Assembly (NCBI GenBank): GCA_036323355.1
Contig: AP028876.1
Span: forward strand, 3,162,001 to 3,226,000
From: Gottschalkiaceae bacterium SANA
GTDB lineage: Bacteria > Bacillota > Clostridia > Tissierellales > GPF-1
Direction of reading: 5' to 3'
Length of the DNA stretch: 64,000 nt
Shown here: positions 1 to 9,679 of the stretch, one piece after another
Layout: the number at the start of each line of letters is the position of its first letter
Position numbering within the stretch: the first letter of the stretch is position 1
The notes under the pieces: model-generated
Told to the model about the DNA's origin: nothing
Seen by the model: the letters and a program-made list of their open reading frames with translations, nothing else
Databases searched by the model: none
Made by a program: the position numbers and the translations under genes

Positions 1-20
1 GTACAAACTAGGAGGTTTCA

Positions 21-554
21 ATGAGAAAAATTATTCTAAATTTGGCCATCAGTCTAGATGGTTATATCGCGGACAAAGACGGTGGTTTCGACTGGATTAT
101 GGGGGATGGAGATCCCAATCACAACACAGACAAGCAGTTCGACTTTCCGGCATTTGTCGGCGGAGTAGACACCATTGTGATGGGCGCTAACGCCTTCCTC
201 GATTGCGGGATCGTCAATATCGAAAATTATCAGGAGAAGAAATTCATTGTTGCGACTTCCCGAACGATGGAAAGCAATGAATATGTAGAATTTTTCAATG
301 GAGACATCATCAAGAGGATCCAGGAATTGAGGGAAGAAGAAGGATCTGATATCTGGCTCTTTGGCGGTGCCGGACTGACCGATGCCTTTATCAAGGCCGA
401 TATCATCGATGAATATATCATCGGGATCATCCCAATCATTCTGGGGAAAGGTCGACCCTTATTTTTAGAAAACAATCCAACCATTCCCCTTCACCTTCAA
501 GAATCAACCGTTACAGATGGGATCGCCATGCTCAGATACACAAAAAGAAAATAA
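21..554 (+). CDS. Dihydrofolate reductase-like (RibD C-terminal) protein
   Basis: A 177-residue single-domain protein of the RibD C-terminal/bacterial DHFR-like fold, expected to be a cytoplasmic NAD(P)H-dependent reductase. The N-terminal strand and SLDGYIAD segment (about residues 10-18), a central ATSR strand, the WLFGGAGL nucleotide-binding turn and the C-terminal LGKGRPLF segment are all in family order, and the length is normal. The ATG follows AGGAGG with good spacing. It stands alone at the window edge and converges with the next gene over a shared terminator. The substrate is not known; these stand-alone proteins are rarely true folate enzymes. Confidence 0.8.
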   Translation: MRKIILNLAISLDGYIADKDGGFDWIMGDGDPNHNTDKQFDFPAFVGGVDTIVMGANAFLDCGIVNIENYQEKKFIVATSRTMESNEYVEFFNGDIIKRIQELREEEGSDIWLFGGAGLTDAFIKADIIDEYIIGIIPIILGKGRPLFLENNPTIPLHLQESTVTDGIAMLRYTKRK

Positions 555-561
555 TGAAAAA

Positions 562-591
562 GGCTTGAAAATCCATTTGGATTCTCAAGCC
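562..591. terminator. Bidirectional rho-independent terminator
   Basis: A 13-bp inverted repeat (GGCTTGAAAATCC / GGATTCTCAAGCC) closes over a 4-base loop, with A-rich sequence on the left and a pyrimidine tract on the right. It lies between two convergent genes and can serve both. Confidence 0.8.
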
Positions 592-611
592 CTTCTTCTT
601 GCTACAAGTCA

Positions 612-1241
612 TTAGCGAATGAAATTCGTCATCACTTTTCTTTCCAAGTCAGGTGCAGATTCCTTTTCACCCTCCATGGATTTCAATACCCATGCCATGT
701 TTTTACCCAAAACGCGCATAATTTGCACGCCCTCTTCATCCTGCAAAACCTCACCAGGGGCTGTGCCGTGAATCACATTCCAATAATTGGACTTGACCGT
801 GATCATCTCTGCATAATCTAGAAATTTGTTCAATTGCTCAATGGCAGGAATGCCGCCGGACCGGCGAACCGCCGCCAGGCTTGCCCCCACTTTATGCCGA
901 AAGAGACCATTATTTGCGCCCGACACATAAAATGCACGATCCAAGAATGATTTCATGGTGCCTGCAACACCTGCGTAATGTACGGGTGAACCCAAAATAA
1001 TGCCATCTGCTTTCTTCATGGATTGAATCCACTCGTTTGTTTTGTCATCACCGAAGACACATTTTTCATCCCGGTTTTTAAAGCACATGCCACAACCCAT
1101 GCAGCCGCGAATTTTTTGATTACCCACATGAATAATCTCTGTTTCTATGCCCTGGCCCTCCAATTCCGCCATCACCAGCTTCAACGCATGGTAGGTATTG
1201 CCTTCTTTTTTCGGACTCCCATTAATACCAACTACCTTCAT
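612..1241 (-). CDS. Flavodoxin family / NADPH-dependent FMN reductase
   Basis: A 209-residue flavodoxin-fold protein. The N-terminal VVGINGSPKKEGNT segment is the FMN phosphate-binding loop, followed by CMGCGMCFKNRDEKC, a cysteine-rich insertion typical of iron-sulfur flavoproteins and NADPH-dependent FMN reductases, and then the GSPVHYAGVAGTMKSFLDR flavin-binding segment. It probably transfers electrons from NAD(P)H through FMN in the cytoplasm. I chose the ATG at 1241 because GGAGG sits just upstream; a TTG four codons earlier overlaps that site. No partner gene is adjacent, so the acceptor is unknown. Confidence 0.8.
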   Translation of the reverse strand: MKVVGINGSPKKEGNTYHALKLVMAELEGQGIETEIIHVGNQKIRGCMGCGMCFKNRDEKCVFGDDKTNEWIQSMKKADGIILGSPVHYAGVAGTMKSFLDRAFYVSGANNGLFRHKVGASLAAVRRSGGIPAIEQLNKFLDYAEMITVKSNYWNVIHGTAPGEVLQDEEGVQIMRVLGKNMAWVLKSMEGEKESAPDLERKVMTNFIR

Positions 1242-1581
1242 ATTTTCCTCCAAATCATTAAATCAATTGATCATTTATTCATATGATTTTATATCAAACT
1301 ATTAGTCAGCGCAAGTTTACTTATAAAAACTTCCTTCTTCTCAATCTTTGAGTTCATTTCAAACATAATCTATATTTTTATTATATACTTCCCTCTCTCG
1401 TTATCATTTGTCAAAGGAAAGAAGAAAAGGAGACAGTCTCTTCATACGAAAGGACCCGGAGGTGGTAAGCTTCCGGGTCCTTCTATAGGGGGTATTCAAT
1501 TAAAGGATACTCATTTTTAGGAATCACATCTTTTCTTTAGTTCTTGTCGACTACCGCTTGTATCTCGTCACTGCAGGCAGA
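1242..1581. other. Intergenic region
   Basis: AT-rich spacer. The left side should carry the promoter of the flavodoxin-like gene, though no textbook -35/-10 pair stands out. The right side holds the terminator of the thiolase operon. I see no small gene here. Confidence 0.5.
1450..1482 (-). terminator. Terminator of the thiolase/CoA-transferase operon
   Basis: A GC-rich inverted repeat (AAGGACCCGGAGG / CTTCCGGGTCCTT) with loop TGGTAAG. The CCCGGAAG/CTTCCGGG core and loop recur in the terminator at 12439-12474, and related cores at 17156 and 23747. Confidence 0.75.
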
Positions 1582-2772
1582 CTATTCTTCGATTTTTTCA
1601 AATATAGTCGACACACCCATTCCACCACCGATACAAAGTGTGGCAAGACCTCGTTTCGCATCTGGCCGTTTCATCATTTCATGTAGCAAGGTGACAACAA
1701 TACGAGCACCTGAACATCCTATTGGATGGCCTAAAGAAATTGCTCCTCCATTTACATTCACTTTCGACATGTCAAATTCCAACTCCCGAGCGACTGCGAT
1801 CGATTGAGCGGCGAAGGCTTCGTTTGCTTCCACCAAATCGATATCACCAATTGAAAGGGAAGCCTTCTCCAATGCTGTACGTGTAGCCGGAACAGGACCA
1901 ATCCCCATAATTGAAGGATCAACACCACCTTGACCCCAGCCTACAATCTTCACAATTGGTTTTAAATTGTATTTTTTCACCGCTTCACCGGAAGCAACAA
2001 TAATCGCTGCAGCACCATCGTTTATACCTGAAGAGTTTCCAGCCGTTACTCGACCCTCAACAGGTATAAATGCAGGACGAAGCTTCGCGAGACTTTCCTT
2101 TGAGGTATTATTTCTAGGATGTTCATCCACTTTGAATTCTATGATTTCTCTCTTTTTCTTAATCGCTACAGGAACGATTTCATCTTCAAATTTCCCAGTC
2201 GTTTGGGCCACTGCTGTTCTCTGCTGCGACTGTAAAGCAAACGCATCTAGCTCCTCACGACTCAAATTCCACTGATCACAAATATTCTCTGCCGTTATTC
2301 CCATATGGTATTGGTTAAAAGCATCCCAGAGTCCATCATTGACCAGTGTATCGATCATTTTTGCATTGTTCAAACGAGCACCAAAACGAGCGGTAGGCAC
2401 AACATAAGGAGACGCTGACATATTCTCAGTTCCTCCACACATGATGATATCTGCGTCTTGAGAACGAATCGCTCGAATTGCTTCTATCACCGTTTTCATC
2501 CCTGATCCACACACCATGCCCAAGGTATAAGCGGTTGTGGTCTCTGGAATGCCTGATTTTATCGCAATCTGTCGCGCCACATTCTGTCCCTGACCGCCTG
2601 TAAGCACACAGCCAAACATAACTTCATCCACCTGTTGGGGTTGGATATTGGCTCTCTTCATTGCTTCCGTTGCGACAATAACTCCTAAATCAACCGCTGA
2701 GACATCTTTAAGCGCTCCACCCATCGTTCCTACTGCTGTCCGACAACTACTCACTATATATACGCTATCCAT
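1582..2772 (-). CDS. thl: Acetyl-CoA C-acetyltransferase (thiolase)
   Basis: A 396-residue thiolase with the full catalytic set: nucleophilic cysteine in GMVCGSGMK (about residue 88), histidine in the [10 protein letters not shown] segment (about 350) and the second cysteine in TLCIGGGMG near the C-terminus. It interconverts acetoacetyl-CoA plus CoA with two acetyl-CoA. It is the last gene of the operon with CoA-transferase, beta-keto acid cleavage enzyme and acetyl-CoA transferase, so the likely direction is catabolic, consuming acetoacetyl-CoA made upstream. The ATG at 2772 follows AAGGAG; an in-frame TTG one codon earlier is possible. Confidence 0.9.
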   Translation of the reverse strand: MDSVYIVSSCRTAVGTMGGALKDVSAVDLGVIVATEAMKRANIQPQQVDEVMFGCVLTGGQGQNVARQIAIKSGIPETTTAYTLGMVCGSGMKTVIEAIRAIRSQDADIIMCGGTENMSASPYVVPTARFGARLNNAKMIDTLVNDGLWDAFNQYHMGITAENICDQWNLSREELDAFALQSQQRTAVAQTTGKFEDEIVPVAIKKKREIIEFKVDEHPRNNTSKESLAKLRPAFIPVEGRVTAGNSSGINDGAAAIIVASGEAVKKYNLKPIVKIVGWGQGGVDPSIMGIGPVPATRTALEKASLSIGDIDLVEANEAFAAQSIAVARELEFDMSKVNVNGGAISLGHPIGCSGARIVVTLLHEMMKRPDAKRGLATLCIGGGMGVSTIFEKIEE

Positions 2773-2789
2773 CAATCCATTTCTCCTTT

Positions 2790-3452
2790 TTATAAGCTCA
2801 TCTGTTTCAGTTCAGGACTGACACGAAGCGTCGCTTCAGTCGCATCTTGTACATCCCGTACGGAAAATTGAGGATTTACCTCTGTCAACAGTAGGCCTTC
2901 CTCCGTTACTTCCATAACACCCATTTCCGTAATAATCGAAGACACGCAATGTACGGCTGTATATGGCAGTCGACACTTTTTGAGAATTTTTGCCCGTCCC
3001 CTAGCAGTATGTTCCATGGCAACAATCACTCTTTTCGCACCGACTAATAGGTCCATAGCGCCACCCATCCCAGGCATTTTCTTCCCAGGTATAATCCAAT
3101 TAGCAAGCGAACCTTCTTCATCCACTTCTAATCCACCTAGAATAGTGGTTGCTACATGCCCGCCACGAATCAAAGCAAAAGAAGTTGCAGAATCAATAAA
3201 GCAACCGCCTAAGGAAACCTGAGCAGCAGAGCCACCTGCATCTGTACAGTAAAGAAGATTGGTTTCTTCAGCAGAAGGTTTTGGCCCCGTTCCAATAATC
3301 CCGTTTTCAGACTGCAAGATCACGTTCACACCTTCAGGAAGAAAAGAAGGTACGAGAGTCGGAATCCCAATACCAAGATTAACTACATCGCCGTCTCTAA
3401 GTTCTTGAGCAACACGCTTGGCAATCACTCTTTTTGCCGTACCCTTATCCAT
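2790..3452 (-). CDS. atoA: 3-oxoacid CoA-transferase subunit B
   Basis: A 220-residue beta subunit of a family I CoA-transferase. The SENGIIG segment (about residues 48-54) carries the glutamate that forms the enzyme-CoA thioester, and the GGAMDLLVGAKRVIVAMEH block is typical of ScoB/AtoA. With the alpha subunit it would activate acetoacetate, or another 3-oxoacid, with CoA from a donor thioester. The start overlaps the end of the alpha-subunit gene by 8 bp, consistent with translational coupling. Confidence 0.88.
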   Translation of the reverse strand: MDKGTAKRVIAKRVAQELRDGDVVNLGIGIPTLVPSFLPEGVNVILQSENGIIGTGPKPSAEETNLLYCTDAGGSAAQVSLGGCFIDSATSFALIRGGHVATTILGGLEVDEEGSLANWIIPGKKMPGMGGAMDLLVGAKRVIVAMEHTARGRAKILKKCRLPYTAVHCVSSIITEMGVMEVTEEGLLLTEVNPQFSVRDVQDATEATLRVSPELKQMSL

Positions 3453-4140
3453 TCTGTTTTCCCCCTCTTACGATATAGTCTACAAATACGCCGGGTGTTA
3501 TCACATTTTCAGGTTCAATGATTCCTACTTGAACCACATGATCCGCTTCTGCAATAACAAGATCAGCTGCAGTCGCCATCAGAGGATTGAAATTACGCGT
3601 TGTCCCTTTGTACCACATGTTCCCATTCGTATCTATTTGATCAGCATTGATAATGGCGATATCTGCGTGTAGTGGTTTCATGAGAAGATAATCCACCCCA
3701 TCAATCCTTTTCTTTTCATATACGATTTCCGAATTATCCTCTAGAATGGTGCCCACTCCTGTCGGTGTGAGTACCCCGCCCAGACCGGCACCTCCCGCTC
3801 GAATCATTTCAGCCATGGACCCCTGAGGTATCAAGGTAACTTTCAACTCGCCTTCACGAACTTGAGCCGCCACTTCTGGATTTAAGCCCACATGTGACGC
3901 AATCAAGTGTTTCACTTGTTTGTTGTGAATTAATTTAGCGATTGCATAATGCTCACTTCCATCCGGACCATTTAAAATTGCTGCATCGTTGCAGATAATT
4001 GTAAAATTTTCCTTTTCACTTTTTGAAAGCGCATCTATCATCTGATGCGCGCTTCCACATCCAAGAAAACCGCCAAACATGATTGTTGCGCCATGCGGTA
4101 CAAGCGTCAGCGCTTTTTCAATATCCATAATTTTAACCAT
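3445..4140 (-). CDS. atoD: 3-oxoacid CoA-transferase subunit A
   Basis: A 231-residue alpha subunit of a family I CoA-transferase. The GATIMFGGFLGCG segment (about 18-30) is the CoA-binding glycine-rich loop, and AGGAGLGGVLTPTGVGT is the second family signature. It pairs with the beta subunit, whose start codon lies inside this gene. The ATG follows GGGAGGG. Position directly after the beta-keto acid cleavage gene suggests that it activates the acetoacetate that enzyme releases. Confidence 0.88.
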   Translation of the reverse strand: MVKIMDIEKALTLVPHGATIMFGGFLGCGSAHQMIDALSKSEKENFTIICNDAAILNGPDGSEHYAIAKLIHNKQVKHLIASHVGLNPEVAAQVREGELKVTLIPQGSMAEMIRAGGAGLGGVLTPTGVGTILEDNSEIVYEKKRIDGVDYLLMKPLHADIAIINADQIDTNGNMWYKGTTRNFNPLMATAADLVIAEADHVVQVGIIEPENVITPGVFVDYIVRGGKQNG

Positions 4141-4200
4141 CTAGAACCCTCCCTATTACATGACTCTTCTTTATTTACTCTCCAACGATTACCTTTTCCC

Positions 4201-5196
4201 CTAGTACATTCTTGGTGCACCCAATCCCATCATTTCCCGCGCCTGGGCGGGCGTCGCAATTGGTCTGCCTACTTCTTTTGCAATTCGAACCATTCGCTCC
4301 ACCAGCTGAGCATTACTAGTTGCAAGCTCATGTGGCGCATAAAATACGTTATCTTCCAATCCGACACGAACATGATGACCCATGATGATAGCCATTGTAA
4401 GCATTGCCGTTTGACAAGCGCCAATCCCAATCACACTTAAATTTCCATTGGGTGGCATCATTTCCGTTACCAACTTCATCGATTCTACACTTGGAAAAAT
4501 TCCGGTTCCACCAAACAGAACTTGTGCCCAATACGGATCTTTTACATGGCCACGACGAATCATTTCGTTAAGATATTTGATATTACCAATATCAAAGCAC
4601 TCCCACTCCGGTTTAATTTCATTTTCATTCAATAATAGCGTAATATCTTCACAATTCTGCATGGACATATAAAGGTCAAAGTTTACAACTCCATCTTCAT
4701 CACGTCCTGTTAAAGGCGCTTTCCTCGCCTTCACTGGTGCGCGAATCGAAGTGCAAGCGATGTCGACACTTGCCACCTCAGGTTTCGCACCAATAGACGG
4801 CGCAAATGGTGCTGAGATTGTTCCTTCTTTTTCATTGATGATCCGTGCACCCAAGCAGGTATTGTTGATAATAAGGTCTGGGCACTTTTCTCGAACCATA
4901 CGATTCACTTCCAAATATTCCTCGGCTTTTTGTGACATGATCGAAAGATTATCTGGGTTTCTTCGGTGTATATGAACCATTGAAGCACCGGCATTATAGG
5001 CTTCATATGCGGCTTGCACTTGCTCTTCCGGGGTTTCAGGCAAGGCTGGATTTGCTTCAGCACCATGAATTCCCCCTGTGATTGCACAAGTAATGATCAA
5101 GGGTTGCATTTTCGTCAAGCCGTGCCTCGCCAGTTCATTGGAATATTTGAATGTTTCACGATAATCTCCCAAAAGATACTTCTTTATTTCAGACAT
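4201..5196 (-). CDS. kce: Beta-keto acid cleavage enzyme (BKACE, DUF849; Kce-like)
   Basis: A 331-residue TIM-barrel enzyme of the BKACE family. Characterised members condense a beta-keto acid with acetyl-CoA, then cleave it to acetoacetate and a new CoA ester; 3-keto-5-aminohexanoate cleavage in lysine fermentation is the best-known case. The zinc-binding HIH motif is in MVHIHRRNPD (about 73-82), and the VLFGGTGIFPS and IGIGACQ strand-end segments are present. Neighbours (CoA-transferase, thiolase) fit acetoacetate disposal. The lysine pathway genes kamA, kamDE and kal are absent here, so the keto acid could be different, for example dehydrocarnitine. ATG follows AAGGAGG. Confidence 0.85.
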   Translation of the reverse strand: MSEIKKYLLGDYRETFKYSNELARHGLTKMQPLIITCAITGGIHGAEANPALPETPEEQVQAAYEAYNAGASMVHIHRRNPDNLSIMSQKAEEYLEVNRMVREKCPDLIINNTCLGARIINEKEGTISAPFAPSIGAKPEVASVDIACTSIRAPVKARKAPLTGRDEDGVVNFDLYMSMQNCEDITLLLNENEIKPEWECFDIGNIKYLNEMIRRGHVKDPYWAQVLFGGTGIFPSVESMKLVTEMMPPNGNLSVIGIGACQTAMLTMAIIMGHHVRVGLEDNVFYAPHELATSNAQLVERMVRIAKEVGRPIATPAQAREMMGLGAPRMY

Positions 5197-5225
5197 AATT
5201 TTTCCTCCTTATTTCAAACAAATTA

Positions 5226-6530
5226 TTAATGAATAATTCCAAATTCATGCGCTTTTTTATAGAGTTCATCTCTAAAGTCCGGATGTGCAATTTTGATTAG
5301 CCGCTTCACTCGTTCTTTGATTGACACGCCTCTTAACTCAGCAATCCCATATTCAGTAACGATGATATCTACATCATTTCGAGACAATGAAACAGCCGCT
5401 CCTGGTGTTAATTGTGGCATTATTTTTGACACGACCTTGAAAGATCCATCTGCTGTTTTAATTGCGGCGGTCGAATGAAGAGCGAGAATACTTCTGCCAT
5501 TTCGTGACATTTGAGCGCCAATTGCTGTATCAGCTTGTCCACCGGTTCCAGAAAACTGTCTCGACCCCAATGATTCCGATGCACATTGACCGGTGAGATC
5601 TACCTGTAGGGTTGTATTGATGGAATACTGATTTTCATTGCGCGAAATCACATATGGGTCATTTACCCAACTGCTATCCATCATGACAATGCTTGGATTT
5701 TCATCCATGAATTCATATAATTCCGATGTACCTAAAGCAAAAGCCGCGACAATCTTGCCACGATTGATTTGTTTCTTCTTGCCTGTTATGACCCCAGCTT
5801 TAGCTAGTTTCATAATGCCGCTTGTGAGCATTTCCGTATGCACACCCAAGTCTTTTTTTGTACCCAAGGCATCAGCGACCGCATTGGGTATTCCACCAAT
5901 TCCCAATTGGATACATGCACCATCTGGCACGAGTCCTGCAATAAACGCACCTACCTTTTTATCTTTTTCATTGGGCTGTGTTTCAGGAATATAGGGTGGC
6001 AGGTAATCCGCTTCGATTAAATAATCAATGTCATCAACAGAAACTTCCGCATCACCAAAGGTCTTTGGGAAATTGGGGTTAATTTCCATAATTACGAGAT
6101 CAGCCGCTTCCATCATTCGCTTTTCATATGCAGTGGATAAGGAAAGAGAAACAAAGCCATGTTTATCTGGCAATGTTGAAACACCGACAAAGATATTAGG
6201 TTTACGCTGAAAAAGCCAGCGATCAGCTGAAAGGCGAAGGTGATTTGGTACATAAGTAGCCATGCCACTGTTGTTTGCTTTTCTTAATTCTGAAGAATAA
6301 AACAGCCCCTCAACCTGAAATGCATTTCGATATTTTTCTTCATAATAATTTGCCGGGTGAGTGGGTAAACAGTTAATAATATTTACATTCTCTACGCGTT
6401 CTGCAATTGAATGAAGTTCCTGCATAAATCGACATGCTTCTCCGGCTCCCAAACCAGTTACAACGTCATCTCCACTCTTCACCATGCTAAGCGCCTGTTC
6501 AACAGTAATCATTTTTTCTTGAACTTTCAT
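5226..6530 (-). CDS. Acetyl-CoA hydrolase/transferase family (4-hydroxybutyrate CoA-transferase-like)
   Basis: A 434-residue family I CoA-transferase of the fused acetyl-CoA hydrolase/4-hydroxybutyrate CoA-transferase type. The catalytic glutamate is in HTEMLTSG (about residue 239), with the GIGGIPNAVADAL CoA-binding loop before it. It would move CoA between acetyl-CoA and a carboxylate, or hydrolyse the ester released by the cleavage enzyme. It is the first gene of the operon, 29 bp from kce. I chose the ATG at 6530 after GAGGGTGG; a GTG ten codons upstream is less likely. Confidence 0.82.
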   Translation of the reverse strand: MKVQEKMITVEQALSMVKSGDDVVTGLGAGEACRFMQELHSIAERVENVNIINCLPTHPANYYEEKYRNAFQVEGLFYSSELRKANNSGMATYVPNHLRLSADRWLFQRKPNIFVGVSTLPDKHGFVSLSLSTAYEKRMMEAADLVIMEINPNFPKTFGDAEVSVDDIDYLIEADYLPPYIPETQPNEKDKKVGAFIAGLVPDGACIQLGIGGIPNAVADALGTKKDLGVHTEMLTSGIMKLAKAGVITGKKKQINRGKIVAAFALGTSELYEFMDENPSIVMMDSSWVNDPYVISRNENQYSINTTLQVDLTGQCASESLGSRQFSGTGGQADTAIGAQMSRNGRSILALHSTAAIKTADGSFKVVSKIMPQLTPGAAVSLSRNDVDIIVTEYGIAELRGVSIKERVKRLIKIAHPDFRDELYKKAHEFGIIH

Positions 6531-6843
6531 CTTGTCCACCCTCTTTTTTATTTGAAGCACCTATCTCTTATTGATCCTAGACATTGTAAGCGCTTCTCAA
6601 CTCTTCCAAACAATCTAGAAAAGATGATACGCATTCTTTATTTTCAGTCTATCCTAACGTTTTCCTAGGGAGTAGTGAGCAAATTTTGCATGTGGGTTAA
6701 CAAAAAAACTGATAGGCAGATTGACAGTGATTGGATGGAATGAGATAATTTACAAAAGGAATCATTGTTTTCTAATTGATTTCAATCAAAAGCCACCCTT
6801 ATGGATTTTTATTCAAAAGGATGGCTGGAAAAAGAGGACTTCT
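6531..6843. other. Divergent intergenic region, CoA-transferase operon / LysR
   Basis: AT-rich divergent control region where LysR-type regulators normally bind. Several T-N11-A candidates occur and I cannot single one out. A longer in-frame extension of the LysR gene from 6721 is open but lacks a ribosome binding site. Confidence 0.45.
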
Positions 6844-7770
6844 ATGAAATTTAGAGACTTAAAATACATTATCGAAATCGCAAAAATCGGATCTATTTCC
6901 GGTGCTGCCAAAAAACTATTTGTTGGTCAAACTTCACTCTCCGCGATCCTAAGAACAGTAGAAAAGGAAATTAATTTCGATCTTTTTACAAGAACGCCTT
7001 CCGGCGTAAAACTGACGCCAAAAGGGGAAGAAGCGCTTCAAATCATGGAAGTATTGGAAGATAATTACCAACGAATGTGTGACCTAGCAAATTTACCAAA
7101 TTTGCAGCCTACCACCTGCAATATTCTTTGTTATCCGGCCCTTTGTCCTGAAATCGGTCCATTCCTCAGCATGAAATTGTCTGAGCACAACAATCATGCA
7201 CTTCTTCATATGCAAGAAACGCTGTCCAGAAAATCTATTACTTCCATATTAAATGGAAATGCAAATATCGCGGTTTCCGCTGCAACTAATTTGGAAATTG
7301 GCATGGAACAGGCCGTTGCTGAGAATAATGGATTGGTATTTGAACCCCTATTTGTAGATCAGTTCTGCCTTTGCGTGAGTGCAAAATCTCACTATGCTAA
7401 CTACACAGAAATCAACATCAATGAAATCATTGATTTAAACATTACCTCTACTTCCTATTCTCCCCAGTTTACAGGGAGCTTCCCCTCTTACAACTTTAAA
7501 AAATTGCATCAACATTCTATTTTCGACAACATCGACTGCATTATGCGAACCATCATACGTTGTGACGTAGCAACAATCGTTCCGGCATTTTCTGTTGAAA
7601 ATTCTCCCTATATCAAAAACAAGTCGATTCATCGGATAAAACTGACTGGATTCGACACCGCGATCAACAATTTCTTCATTCATCGACCAGCCGATCAACT
7701 TTCAAAAAATGAGCTGCAATCGCTAGAATTGATTCGAGATTTTTTTTCAAGCACGTCAAATCCACAATAA
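6844..7770 (+). CDS. LysR family transcriptional regulator
   Basis: A 308-residue LysR regulator. The N-terminal winged helix (residues 1-60) includes SGAAKKLFVGQTSLSA as the recognition helix region, followed by a linker and a substrate-binding-like effector domain to about residue 300. It is divergent from the CoA-transferase/cleavage operon, the classic arrangement for a LysR activator of its neighbour, so it probably senses an intermediate of that pathway. The ATG at 6844 has AGAGGA upstream and begins at the usual family N-terminus. Confidence 0.88.
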   Translation: MKFRDLKYIIEIAKIGSISGAAKKLFVGQTSLSAILRTVEKEINFDLFTRTPSGVKLTPKGEEALQIMEVLEDNYQRMCDLANLPNLQPTTCNILCYPALCPEIGPFLSMKLSEHNNHALLHMQETLSRKSITSILNGNANIAVSAATNLEIGMEQAVAENNGLVFEPLFVDQFCLCVSAKSHYANYTEININEIIDLNITSTSYSPQFTGSFPSYNFKKLHQHSIFDNIDCIMRTIIRCDVATIVPAFSVENSPYIKNKSIHRIKLTGFDTAINNFFIHRPADQLSKNELQSLELIRDFFSSTSNPQ

Positions 7771-7824
7771 TTGGACGTCATGTAGCTTCAACTTGTTCTA
7801 ATCCGAAATTGATACACAAAAAGA

Positions 7825-7863
7825 AAAGGATTGAATCCAATACTATGTGGATTCAATCCTTTT
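7825..7863. terminator. Bidirectional terminator
   Basis: A 15-bp near-perfect inverted repeat (AAAGGATTGAATCCA / TGGATTCAATCCTTT) with flanking A and T runs, between the convergent lysR gene and the gene at 7917. Confidence 0.82.
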
Positions 7864-7916
7864 TCAATACCCTATTTTATATTCGATAAAATTGGAACTT
7901 GCGGTGTTTGATTGCG

Positions 7917-9632
7917 TTATTGATCCTGATTTTTAATCCTCATCAGCCCATAGAAGGTTCCGTGCATGATATCACCGTTAGGAAGTACCTGCATCTCAGC
8001 CGCACATGCACTATATTTCATATTATTATCTGGGAACATATAGCGAAATTCTGTTTCTCCAGTCGTCCAATCAATACCAGCCAAAGACCATTTGTCTTCA
8101 TAAGGGCTGTTGATATAGACCATATTGCTTCCAACACTCATACAAGGCACATTACTTGGAGAACTCACTTCATTGTTAACCCAGGCACTTGCTAAAATTC
8201 TTGACTCAGAGTCCCATTCAAATTTCTGAATCCCATAGGGTACTTTCAAGTATTCAGCCCGATTTGCCATCATATGTTCAGTAGAGGTGACATAGCGTTT
8301 TTCACCCGTTCTGGTGTCAGTGAAAATATTATTTACCGCCATGCATCCATAGCCATTCACCAAAACAGATTGCTCTGAGAAAGAAAGATCCAGTTCAGGA
8401 TCGCCAAAATCAACCGGAACTTGAGCCGCAATTCTTCGGCTCTTTGTTCCTTGAATTTGTTCCCAATCTTCCGGAATTTCATCACGCCACATCAAAACCA
8501 TGTTGTTCACATCACATCCATCGGTGAATACAACAAATTGATCATCATTTCCAAAGCCCATTAAAGAAGGCGTTGATCCACTTCCTGTTGGCAATCCGTC
8601 TTGATCAAGAGAGTATTCGTAACTCGCTTCCCAAGCACCCTTTTCCTCAGACTGCGTCAGTTCTGATCCAGTCCACTGTACGCGACACATTTTCGTATCT
8701 GTCACAATATAAATTCCACCATCCTCGCAAACTGCTAGCGAGTTGCGAATGACACCGGCATCTTCAATATCAATATAATGCTCTTCTTTTAAATCTCGTG
8801 ATACCACGGCAACTTCACCAGTGGTAGTCATGATCGCGATATAACCGTCCCATGTCATGGAGACGCCCATAATGGTACCTTTCGGATCAATCTTCTCCTC
8901 ATCCAGCAAATATTGTCCCTTCACTGAAATCGGTGAGTTTCTGTCACCCTGAACAGAATCGGTATAAATAATGATTTTTCGATCATGAGCCACATAAAAA
9001 TTACCGTCTCGATCAAGCATGGAATACACACCGGAATACACCGTTTCCGACCAATCCACTTTTGGTATCATTTTATTTGCCTGTTTTTCAAGCGCTTCGT
9101 CTTTGAGAAAACTATACATCGTATGCAATCCAAAGAGCTTTAGATCATTGATGGGTGCTACCTTACTGGTATTTTTGTCAATATATTCTTCTGGCAACTC
9201 ATCAAGATACAAGGTATCAATGGGTACAATTTCATCTTCTGTCACATCCACCTTCATCACACGTTCGGTCTGGCTGATCCAAATCACTTGTTTCCCATCC
9301 GGGTATGGCGATGAATATTGCATAGAAATTAAGAATGGCACCGAACTTATATGATCATAATCATCTTTAGAGAGTGTTTGGCTAGGACCTGTGGGGCCTG
9401 CCGTCATAAATGCACCCGTTGAATATGCATTTGCATGCGTTTTGGACATTTCACTTTGTGCCAAATAAGGATGTTCCGGCAGCGATGTGTCCACAACACC
9501 TCGATACTCCAAGATACTCTCTCCCGAATTTTGACCCTTCAAGGTTGCCACTAAAAGAATAACGATCGCAAATAGAATTCCTATTATGGCAAACTTTCTA
9601 GATCGAGACTTTTTTTCATTATTTTGCTTCAT
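7917..9632 (-). CDS. Membrane-anchored repeat-rich protein of unknown function
   Basis: A 571-residue protein not assignable to a named family. A basic N-terminus (residues 1-12) precedes one membrane segment (about 13-31); the rest is probably extracytoplasmic. It contains recurring short strand-turn units such as DRDGNFYVAHDR, TWDGYIAIMTT, CEDGGIYIVTD and NGYGCMAVNN, spaced as in a beta-propeller, with several tryptophans. It might be a quinoprotein-like or arylsulfotransferase-like propeller, but I see no diagnostic catalytic motif. It is separated by a terminator from the DUF35/thiolase-like pair and probably has its own promoter. Confidence 0.6.
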   Translation of the reverse strand: MKQNNEKKSRSRKFAIIGILFAIVILLVATLKGQNSGESILEYRGVVDTSLPEHPYLAQSEMSKTHANAYSTGAFMTAGPTGPSQTLSKDDYDHISSVPFLISMQYSSPYPDGKQVIWISQTERVMKVDVTEDEIVPIDTLYLDELPEEYIDKNTSKVAPINDLKLFGLHTMYSFLKDEALEKQANKMIPKVDWSETVYSGVYSMLDRDGNFYVAHDRKIIIYTDSVQGDRNSPISVKGQYLLDEEKIDPKGTIMGVSMTWDGYIAIMTTTGEVAVVSRDLKEEHYIDIEDAGVIRNSLAVCEDGGIYIVTDTKMCRVQWTGSELTQSEEKGAWEASYEYSLDQDGLPTGSGSTPSLMGFGNDDQFVVFTDGCDVNNMVLMWRDEIPEDWEQIQGTKSRRIAAQVPVDFGDPELDLSFSEQSVLVNGYGCMAVNNIFTDTRTGEKRYVTSTEHMMANRAEYLKVPYGIQKFEWDSESRILASAWVNNEVSSPSNVPCMSVGSNMVYINSPYEDKWSLAGIDWTTGETEFRYMFPDNNMKYSACAAEMQVLPNGDIMHGTFYGLMRIKNQDQ

Positions 9633-9679
9633 CTACTCTTTACTCCCTTCCAAATTATCCAATTTTAAGCGTAAAAAAA

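Noticed and set aside
6721-6843. N-terminal extension of the LysR protein
   Set aside because: No ribosome binding site at 6721, and the winged helix begins at the ATG at 6844, as in the family.
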